21,459 bases of DNA from Pseudomonadota bacterium (GTDB lineage Bacteria; Desulfobacterota; Desulfovibrionia; Desulfovibrionales; Desulfovibrionaceae), in NCBI GenBank assembly GCA_023399375.1, contig JAEWPX010000103.1:1-21459 (forward strand), read 5' to 3'. The notes beneath the pieces were generated by a model that ran no database searches, was not told where the DNA came from, and worked only from the letters and a program-made list of their open reading frames with translations. The number at the start of each line of letters is the position of its first letter. Within the stretch, counting starts at the first letter, position 1. The translations under genes were made by a program, and so were the position numbers. Shown here piece by piece: positions 1 through 8,513 of this stretch.

Positions 1-64
1 GCTTTGCGGCCTGTGGGGCAGCCCCATTTCCGCGACCACGGGCGCCAGCGGCGAAGCGCCGCAT

Positions 65-101
65 TTTAAGAGGATTTCTTTAAGGTCTTTAAGAGGCTTT
101 C
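65..101. repeat. AT-rich short direct repeats (TTTAAG x3)
   Basis: TTTAAG occurs at 65, 79 and 88. The first and third copies extend to TTTAAGAGG followed by a T-rich tail. The segment is clearly AT-rich against its GC-rich surroundings. It carries no obvious promoter. It may be the start of a larger dispersed repeat that continues into the hairpins at 122-211. Confidence 0.4.
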
Positions 102-121
102 AACATAAAATTCCTTCAAAT

Positions 122-211
122 TCGCCCCGAAGGGGCGACGGGCCTGCAAGGCCGGAATTTGGCCGGCGAGCCTGGAGCGCAGCGACGGCATCGCCGGCCA
201 AATTCCGGCCT
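122..211. repeat. REP-like nested inverted repeats
   Basis: Two dyads lie side by side. The first is TCGCCCC-GAA-GGGGCGA at 122-138. The second has perfect 21-bp arms at 149-169 and 191-211, ending in AGGCCGGAATTTGG and its complement, around a 21-nt loop. There is no U-tract after either stem, so this is not a simple intrinsic terminator. It resembles repetitive extragenic palindromes; copy number elsewhere in the genome cannot be judged from this window. Confidence 0.7.
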
Positions 212-259
212 CGCCGACGCACTCCCGCCCACGACCGCGCCTCCACCCGATCTCCGCTT

Positions 260-313
260 CCCCGTCCAGGGGGTCCGGGGGGATGATCCCCCCCGGCCGC
301 CGGAGGCATCTTC
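260..313 (-). repeat. 54-bp GC-rich repeat, copy 1
   Basis: This element matches 6393-6446 at 53 of 54 positions; the one difference is T265 versus C6398. Its core is CCGGGGGG-ATGAT-CCCCCCCGG, a strong hairpin with one extra C. On the minus strand it starts 40 nt after the stop of the sigma-54 regulator gene, the same orientation relative to a gene 3' end as copy 2. A role at transcript ends is inferred. Confidence 0.85.
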
Positions 314-353
314 ATCTCCATCCTCCCATCTCCCCTTCCTCCCCCTCTCGCCT

Positions 354-1756
354 TTACCGATATCCCTCAGCCGCGATGCCCAAGCGCCGCAGGATTTTCT
401 GGAGCGACACCCGTTCCAGCCCGGACAGCCGGGCGGCTTCGGAGACGTTGCCGCGCGTCTGCCCGAGCAGGCGTTCGACGTAGCGGCGGGTGAAGGCGTC
501 GACGACGCGGGCTTTGGCTTCGAGGTAGGGTGCGGCCATACCGGCTTCGTCGTCGCCGTCGATGGGGTCGGACTGGTCGGGGTCGGCGGTGGCCACGGCT
601 TTGGGGCCGATGACGTCACCGCGGCAGAAGACGGTGAGGCGGCGCACGAAGTTGAAGAGTTCGCGCACGTTGCCGGGCCAGTCCCGGCCGGCGAGGGCGG
701 CCAGGGCTTCGGCGGAGAATTCCTTTTCGCCGATGCCGGTTTCGCGGCAGGCGCGCGCGAGGAAGGCGGTGGCGAGCAGCGGGATGTCTTCACGGCGTTC
801 GCGCAGGGGCGGCATGCGCACGGTGAGGACGTTTAAGCGGTAGTAGAGGTCTTCTCGGAAGGATTTGTCGGCGATCTTGGCTTCCAGGTCCTGGTTGGTG
901 GAGGCGAGGATGCGCACGTCGATGGGCGTGGATTTGCTCGAGCCCACGGGGCGGACTTCGCGTTCCTGGAGCACGCGCAGGAGTTTGGTCTGCACGCTCA
1001 TGGGGATGTCGCCGATTTCGTCGAGCACGATGACGCCGCCGTTGGCGGATTGGAACAGGCCGCGCCGGTCGCGTTCCGCGCCGGTGAAGGCGCCGCGCAC
1101 GTGGCCGAAGAGTTCGCTCTCGAGCAACTGGTCCGGGATGGCCGGGCAGTTGACGGAGAGAAAGGGGCCGGCGGCGCGTCGCGACAGGCTGTGCACGGCC
1201 CGGGCGGCGAGTTCCTTGCCCGTGCCGGATTCGCCGCGGATGAGCACGGTGTAGTCCGAGCCGGCCACGGCGGCGATGGCTTCCTTGACCTGCGCCATGG
1301 CCGGGGATTCGCCGAGGAGGCCGACGCTTGCGCCGCAGGCTTCGACCGCGGCGCGCAGGCGCTGGTTTTCGCGCAGCAGTTCCGCCCGTTCCAGGCCCTT
1401 GGCGATGACCCGGGCCAGGTGTTCGGAGTCCACGGGTTTGGTGAGGAAGTCGTAGGCTCCGGCCTTGAGTGCGGCCACGGCCGTGTCGATGTCGCCGTGG
1501 GCGGTTAAGAGCACGACGCCCAGGCGCGGTTCCAGGGCGAGCGCGCGGGGCAGGAGTTCCAGGCCCGAAATCCCGGGCATGCGCAGGTCCGTGACGAGCA
1601 CGGCGCAGGGGTGCGCGGCGATGTCTTCCAGGGCGGCCTCGCCGGAGCAGACGTGGTCGAGCCGGGCTTCGGGGATTTTGGGGGCGAGCAGCCGGGTCAG
1701 CCCGCGGGCGAAGTCCGGTTGGTCGTCCACGATGAGCACGCGCGGCGCGGTTTCGT

Positions 1757-1760
<4 letters not shown>
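354..1760 (-). CDS. Sigma-54-dependent response regulator (NtrC family)
   Basis: This 468-residue protein has the complete NtrC layout. The receiver domain spans about 6-120, with acidic residues D12/D13, phospho-acceptor D58 and K108. The AAA+ sigma-54 activator domain spans about 148-375, with Walker A GESGTGKE at 176-183, the sigma-54 contact loop GAFTGA at 223-228 and Walker B VIVLDE at 243-248. A Fis-type helix-turn-helix lies near 430-463. When phosphorylated it should oligomerise, bind upstream DNA and remodel sigma-54 polymerase. Its ATG overlaps the kinase stop as ATGA, which implies translational coupling and a dedicated pair. The likely target is the divergent transporter unit, whose upstream region holds a 24-bp palindrome and a -24/-12 promoter. 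That target is inferred from position. Confidence 0.94.
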
Positions 1761-4222
<2,462 letters not shown>

Positions 4223-4289
4223 GGTCCCTCCCCTGGTTCCCTTTTTTGGGGCGGAAGCGTGGAAAACGCAATGCGAACGCCGGGATGCG

Positions 4290-4313
4290 AGGTGCTAACT
4301 CGAGTTTGCACCT
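4290..4313. promoter_or_regulatory. 24-bp palindrome, probable sigma-54 activator site
   Basis: Arms AGGTGC and GCACCT flank a perfect palindromic core AACTCGAGTT, with a single T/T mismatch at 4296/4307, so 22 of 24 bases are symmetric. It lies 61 bp from the kinase start and its centre is about 98 bp upstream of the start point predicted from the -24/-12 promoter at 4373. That spacing suits an enhancer for the neighbouring NtrC-type regulator, and the site could also autoregulate the kinase/regulator genes. Confidence 0.7.
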
Positions 4314-4372
4314 TTGGTCGCTTTTGTAAAAAATATTCTGTTATACCTGATGATTGGCGTTGCATGAAAAAG

Positions 4373-4388
4373 TGGTCCCGGACTTGCT
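4373..4388 (+). promoter_or_regulatory. Candidate sigma-54 (-24/-12) promoter for the transporter
   Basis: TGGTCCC-GGAC-TTGCT keeps the invariant GG (4374-4375) and GC (4386-4387) exactly ten bases apart, plus the TTGCW of the -12 element. Transcription would start near 4399. A sigma-54 activator gene lies next door and a palindrome lies at an enhancer distance, which raises confidence above that of an isolated match. Confidence 0.72.
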
Positions 4389-4398
4389 TAGGGGACAA

Positions 4399-4643
4399 CG
4401 GGGACACGGGTCCCTGCGGCGGCGACGGTTTCGGAGAGGGAAATCCCGGGACCTGGCGCCGGCCGGATGTGACAAGGGAGGACGGAGCGAACGCGGGCCG
4501 ACGCCGTGGCGCGGCCTTGCGGGAGCGATCGGCGCGGCATGGCGGCCGTCCCGACGGGCCTTGGGAGAGCGCCTGCGGGAAGGGCGCACGGTGCGGGCGG
4601 TCGCGGCACGGCTGCGTCATCGTCAACGCAAAAGGAGGGAGTC
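4399..4643 (+). other. Long transcribed leader of the transporter
   Basis: If transcription starts near 4399, about 245 nt precede the transporter ATG. The stretch is GC-rich and includes a small dyad GGGAC-ACGG-GTCCC (4413-4426). An upstream in-frame ATG exists at 4539, but the residues it would add are low-complexity Gly/Ala/Arg. The strong AAAGGAGGG just before 4644 argues against it. No separate gene or recognised riboswitch was seen. Confidence 0.35.
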
Positions 4644-6083
4644 ATGGCGGAAAAAAAATGGCTAACGGAAGACAAGCTGGCCCTTATTCTGGGGCTTATC
4701 CTTTTCGGCTTGTCGCTTTTCAACTTCGGCGGCGTGGATCCGCTCGGCTGGGCCGTGAAGGTCAATGTGTGGACCGACGCGTCCAAGATCTTCTCGGCGG
4801 CCACCGGGGCATATAAGGATCTGTCGGGAATCGCCTCGCTGCTCCTGACCTGGATATTCGTCACGGCCATGCTGGCTTTCGGCATCAAGGCCCTGGGCGG
4901 CGATCCGAAACGCTTCATGGTGAGCTTCACGCTCGTGTTCTTCATCGGCTACTTCTGTTATGCGCTGGGCCATTACGCGACCATCGCGGCCACCCCGGAC
5001 CAGCTCAAGAAGTACAACCTGTCCTGGGCCATGGGCCTGACCGGCGAGGCGGGATTCATTATCGCGCTGCTTGCCGGCATCTTCATCGGCAACTTCATGC
5101 CCGGGTTTGCGGCCAAGCTCAAAGACGCGCTCAAGCCCGAGATGTTCGTCAAGATCGCCATCGTCATCCTCGGCGCGGAGCTCGGCGTCAAGTCCGTGGA
5201 CGCGTTGGGACTGGCTTCCTCGGTCATCTTCCGGGGCCTTTGCGCCATCGTCGAAGCGTATCTGATCTACTGGGCCCTGGTTTATTACATCTCCCGGAAA
5301 TACTTCAAGTTCAGCCGTGAATGGGCGGCCCCGCTCGCTTCCGGCATCTCCATCTGCGGCGTTTCCGCCGCCATTGCCACCGGCGGCGCGATCCGCGCCC
5401 GGCCCATCGTCCCGATCATGGTTTCCTCCCTGGTCGTCGTATTTACCTGCGTGGAAATGCTGATCCTGCCCTTCGTCGCCCAACACTGGATGTACGGCGA
5501 GCCCATGGTGGCCGGCGCGTGGATGGGCCTTGCCGTCAAGTCCGACGGCGGCGCCATCGCTTCCGGCGTCATCACCGACGCGCTGATCCGCGCCCAGGCG
5601 CTGGCCGTGGACGGCATCAAGTACCAGGAAGGCTGGGTGACCATGGCGGCCACCACGATCAAGATCTTCATCGACGTCTTCATCGGCGTGTGGGCCTTCA
5701 TCCTGGCCGCCATCTGGTGCACGATGATCGAGTGCAAGCCCGGCGAGCGCATGAAGTTCGGCGCGATCCTCGACCGCTTCCCGCGCTTCGTGCTCGGCTA
5801 CGTCATCACCTTCGTGATCATGCTGATCCTGTGCGCCAAGGGCGGCGACATGCTGAAGTTCGGCAAGACCGCCATCGGCGACACCGGGCCCTTCCGGGGC
5901 ATCTTCTTCGTGCTGACGTTTTTCACCATCGGCGTGGTGTCCAACTTCAAGAAGCTGTGGGACGAAGGCATCGGCCGGTTGGCCCTGGTCTACATCGTGA
6001 GCCTTTTCGGCTTCATCATCTGGATCGGGCTTTTCATCTCCTGGCTGTTCTTCCATGGCGTCAAGCCGCCCCTGGCTTCCTAG
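4644..6083 (+). CDS. UPF0324/YeiH-type membrane transporter (putative sulfate-exporter family)
   Basis: This 479-residue polytopic protein has roughly ten to eleven hydrophobic helices, starting near residues 11-29, 57-80 and 91-110 and ending near 445-470. The central stretch with GISICGVSAAIATGGAI is characteristic of the UPF0324/PSE family (YeiH-like), annotated as putative sulfate or anion exporters. No member's substrate can be read from sequence, so sulfate, sulfite or another small anion is only suggested by the family name. AAAGGAGGG about 5 nt upstream fixes this ATG. It is longer than the roughly 340-350 residues typical of YeiH, with extra N-terminal and loop sequence. It forms a unit with the 57-residue gene 35 nt downstream and is probably driven by the sigma-54 promoter at 4373. 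Confidence 0.85.
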   Translation: MAEKKWLTEDKLALILGLILFGLSLFNFGGVDPLGWAVKVNVWTDASKIFSAATGAYKDLSGIASLLLTWIFVTAMLAFGIKALGGDPKRFMVSFTLVFFIGYFCYALGHYATIAATPDQLKKYNLSWAMGLTGEAGFIIALLAGIFIGNFMPGFAAKLKDALKPEMFVKIAIVILGAELGVKSVDALGLASSVIFRGLCAIVEAYLIYWALVYYISRKYFKFSREWAAPLASGISICGVSAAIATGGAIRARPIVPIMVSSLVVVFTCVEMLILPFVAQHWMYGEPMVAGAWMGLAVKSDGGAIASGVITDALIRAQALAVDGIKYQEGWVTMAATTIKIFIDVFIGVWAFILAAIWCTMIECKPGERMKFGAILDRFPRFVLGYVITFVIMLILCAKGGDMLKFGKTAIGDTGPFRGIFFVLTFFTIGVVSNFKKLWDEGIGRLALVYIVSLFGFIIWIGLFISWLFFHGVKPPLAS

Positions 6084-6118
6084 TCCAGCCGGGTCAAACC
6101 ATACGCAAGGAGGCCTGC

Positions 6119-6292
6119 ATGGAACCTGAAAAGAAAGACGCGACGTTTTCCGAAGAGCTCTCGAAAATGGAATGGGAACCGCTCATGCCCGTCGAGAAGA
6201 AGCTCATCGCCTGGAGCCTCGGCCTGGGCACGGCGCTGCTGTTCATCCTCTATTACGTCAGCGGCGTGTTCTTCCCTGGCGCGCACGGCTAG
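6119..6292 (+). CDS. 57-residue single-helix membrane protein, transporter partner
   Basis: This small protein has a charged N-terminal half (residues 1-28, rich in Glu and Lys) followed by one hydrophobic helix (about 30-53, LIAWSLGLGTALLFILYYVSG) and a short FFPGAHG tail. GCAAGGAGG sits about 5 nt upstream of the ATG, a strong ribosome site, and the gene follows the transporter by 35 nt, so it is very likely translated from the same message. The family is not recognised. By position it could be an accessory or stabilising subunit of the transporter, as small single-helix proteins are for some other carriers; this is inference. The expected topology is N-terminus in the cytoplasm. Confidence 0.82.
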   Translation: MEPEKKDATFSEELSKMEWEPLMPVEKKLIAWSLGLGTALLFILYYVSGVFFPGAHG

Positions 6293-6308
6293 GCGCTACG
6301 ACAACGCG

Positions 6309-6345
6309 AAAAACGAACGGGCGGTCCGCAAGGGCCGCCCGTTTT
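6309..6345. terminator. Bidirectional intrinsic terminator
   Basis: GGGCGGTCC-GCAA-GGGCCGCCC (6319-6340), extended by AAC/GTT pairs, is followed by TTTT on the plus strand. It is preceded by AAAAA (6309-6313), which reads as a T-run on the minus strand. It therefore looks usable by both the plus-strand transporter unit and the converging minus-strand unit. Confidence 0.85.
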
Positions 6346-6392
6346 GCATGTCCGGCTGGCGACAGAACCCTTCCTTTCAAGCGCCTCCGTTC

Positions 6393-6446
6393 CCCCGCCC
6401 AGGGGGTCCGGGGGGATGATCCCCCCCGGCCGCCGGAGGCATCTTC
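6393..6446 (-). repeat. 54-bp GC-rich repeat, copy 2
   Basis: This is the second copy of the element at 260-313, matching 53 of 54 positions, with the same CCGGGGGG/CCCCCCCGG hairpin core. On the minus strand it begins 19 nt after the stop of the GT-C-like membrane protein gene, so both copies follow the 3' end of a minus-strand gene in the same orientation. No U-tract follows the hairpin. Confidence 0.85.
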
Positions 6447-6464
6447 TCCCCTTTTCTCCAACAA

Positions 6465-8441
6465 CTACGGCCGCACGGCATTGCGACCCGCCGTATACAC
6501 CAGCGCCTCGCCCCAGGGCGCGCGCGTGCGCAGGGCCGGCTTCTCCCCGGCCAGGCAGGCCTCCGCCTGATCGTTTTCCATGACTACCGTGACGTCGAAG
6601 CGCGTAACGGCCGTGCGCAGCGCCTGGCAGTCGCGCGTGTCGAAAGACATGTCGCCAAGCGCCGCCACGGGCGCGTCCGGGCCGGCCACGATCCAGTCCT
6701 GGGCACGGGCGTAAAAGAGGATCGGGTAGATCACGCTGTCCTTGCCGGTCACGAGCAGGCCCTTGCCGCCGGGATAGATGCCGTCCGCGAGGTAGTCGAG
6801 CAGGAGCGGTTCGTTGAAAAACGCGGCGTAGGCGTCGCGCCGCGTGCCCGGCCGGTCGAGGATCGACGGCGCAAAGGGCGGGTTGGCCTCGGGCAGGTAT
6901 TTGGCGTCCACGAGCGGACGATCCTGGTTGAGGAAGACGGCAGCCATAAGCGTCACGGCGGCGACGGCGAGAATCGGCAGGCGAAGCAGTCGCCTGTCGT
7001 GCCAGACGTGCCGCGCCGCAACGAGGCAGGGCGCGCTTGCCGCGAAAAAGAGCGTGAAGAAGCGGTTATTGTAGCTGAACCAGGTGATCTTGTAGGCCAC
7101 AAGCAGCGCGAACGCGGCAAGCGACGCGGCCGCGATGCGGCACAGGAGGTCGCTGCGGCGAAAAAGCCCCGCCGCGACGCAAGGCACCACGAGCAGGCCC
7201 CCGAGCAGGCCGAACCAGGCCGCGTCCTCGCGCAAGGCGTTGCCCGGGGCGTAGGAAGCGTGAAAATCCATGGACGCGCCCGGTCCCTTGCCCGGGCCGA
7301 AGAGCGCATCGTGCAGGTCGCGGCGAGCCGTGAACCACGCGCGACCGGGGAGATCCAGCACGTCCAGGGCGTAGCGCGCAAGGTTCGCCGCCGCGCCGCG
7401 CAGGCCGTCGGCGTTTTCGTGCAGGGCCACGGCCGCGCGCGGACCGAAGGGGTCGCCGAAACGCGCGAGGTTCACCCACTGGCTGGCCAGGCACAGGCAA
7501 AGCATGGCCGCAAGCAGCAGCGACGCCCCGGCGACCCTTTGCCATGACGCTGCCCAGGCGCGGGCCAGCGCGGCGCACAACTCCCTGCGCCGGGCCCAAA
7601 GAACGAGCGCGACGCACGGGCCGTCGAAGAGCGCGAAATGGCTTTTGGTGGAGATGCCGTAAAAGGCGAAAACGAGCAGCAGACCGAGCCGGCCGGGGGC
7701 GGGGCTCTCGAGGACCCCTCCCGCGGCCACGAGGCAGGCCACGGCCATGGCCGCCGCGCCGATGTCGTTTTTGGTGGAGACGGCCTCCAGGGGCAAAAGC
7801 GTGAGCGAAGCCACGACAAGCGCTGTGCGCAGGGCGAAGGCCGCATCCCCCCGCCGCCTGGCCAGGGCGAACGTGCCCGAGACGACGGCGAGATAGGCCA
7901 GAAGCGAGAAGGCGGCGATGGCCCGGTCCGTGCCGTAGCGCAGGAAGAACCAGTGGAGCAGGTCGAAGCCCGGGCTGAAGGACAGCTGGCGAAACGTCGC
8001 GTAGTGCGCGGGGGCCAGCGTATTTTCGCGCATCATGACCAGCACCCGCGCCAGATTGTAGGTCATGGAATCCCAGTTGGTCGGCGGCGCGACCCATACC
8101 GTGACGCCAAGGCCGGCCAGGGCCGCGCCGAGGAGCCAGGCGCTGGGGAAGTGCGCGGCAAGGCGCAGGGCGTGCCCCAGTTCCGGCAGCACGCGGCGTT
8201 TGCCCCGGGCGAGCCCGGCCGCGCACAGGCCGCAGACGGCCGCGTCGAGCAGCCAGGGGAAGCGGGCGAGGTGCAGGGCGAAAAGAAGCTGTATCGCGAT
8301 GCCGAGGCCGGCGAGCGTCAGCGCCAGGGCGCGGCACAAGGCTTCGCCGAAGCGCACGTCCGCCGGTTGCAGGCGCAAGACGGCCGCGACGCAGCAGGCG
8401 AGTTCGCCGAGCAACAGCAGGGAAAGCAATCCTTTGGGCAT
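6465..8441 (-). CDS. Polytopic GT-C-like membrane protein, function unknown
   Basis: This 658-residue protein has about ten to twelve hydrophobic helices over residues 1-500, then a soluble, presumably periplasmic, C-terminal domain (about 510-658). The first exposed loop contains PPTNWDSMTYNLARV, with W123-D124. This placement of an acidic residue after the first helices, followed by YNLARV and a nearby HYATFRQLSFSPGFD segment, is typical of GT-C glycosyltransferases of the ArnT/PMT-like type that use lipid-linked sugars. A role in modifying lipid, glycan or protein outside the membrane is inferred; no substrate can be named. It follows pepN by 72 bp on the same strand and may be co-transcribed. 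The ribosome site is weak, but no other ATG lies nearby. Confidence 0.75.
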   Translation of the reverse strand: MPKGLLSLLLLGELACCVAAVLRLQPADVRFGEALCRALALTLAGLGIAIQLLFALHLARFPWLLDAAVCGLCAAGLARGKRRVLPELGHALRLAAHFPSAWLLGAALAGLGVTVWVAPPTNWDSMTYNLARVLVMMRENTLAPAHYATFRQLSFSPGFDLLHWFFLRYGTDRAIAAFSLLAYLAVVSGTFALARRRGDAAFALRTALVVASLTLLPLEAVSTKNDIGAAAMAVACLVAAGGVLESPAPGRLGLLLVFAFYGISTKSHFALFDGPCVALVLWARRRELCAALARAWAASWQRVAGASLLLAAMLCLCLASQWVNLARFGDPFGPRAAVALHENADGLRGAAANLARYALDVLDLPGRAWFTARRDLHDALFGPGKGPGASMDFHASYAPGNALREDAAWFGLLGGLLVVPCVAAGLFRRSDLLCRIAAASLAAFALLVAYKITWFSYNNRFFTLFFAASAPCLVAARHVWHDRRLLRLPILAVAAVTLMAAVFLNQDRPLVDAKYLPEANPPFAPSILDRPGTRRDAYAAFFNEPLLLDYLADGIYPGGKGLLVTGKDSVIYPILFYARAQDWIVAGPDAPVAALGDMSFDTRDCQALRTAVTRFDVTVVMENDQAEACLAGEKPALRTRAPWGEALVYTAGRNAVRP

Positions 8442-8513
8442 GTTCGTCCGGGACGCGGGCGGCCGGGAAGAGCCGTCCGCGTCATGCAGAATTCGAGGAA
8501 CGGCCGCTTGCCG

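Larger units (their letters stand above)
1..353. other. Left-edge non-coding stretch, repeat-rich
   Basis: No convincing gene is seen here. From the left edge, plus-strand frame 1 stops at 67-69 and frame 3 at 81-83, so the tail of an upstream gene could end here, but nothing recognisable is encoded. Frame 2 stays open further only because it runs through GC-rich repeats. The stretch holds an AT-rich repeated segment (65-101), a set of hairpins (122-211) and a 54-bp element (260-313) just beyond the end of the minus-strand regulator gene. Confidence 0.6.

Noticed and set aside
260..313. The 54-bp element as a classical intrinsic terminator
   Set aside because: The hairpin is strong, but no U-tract follows on either strand at either copy.
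4320..4365. TATAAC on the minus strand near 4338-4343 as a sigma-70 -10 for the kinase
   Set aside because: The matching -35 at 17-bp spacing (TTCATG) is poor; it is possible but not supported enough to list.
4539..4643. Alternative upstream start for the transporter
   Set aside because: The added residues are low-complexity and the AAAGGAGGG site directly precedes the ATG at 4644.
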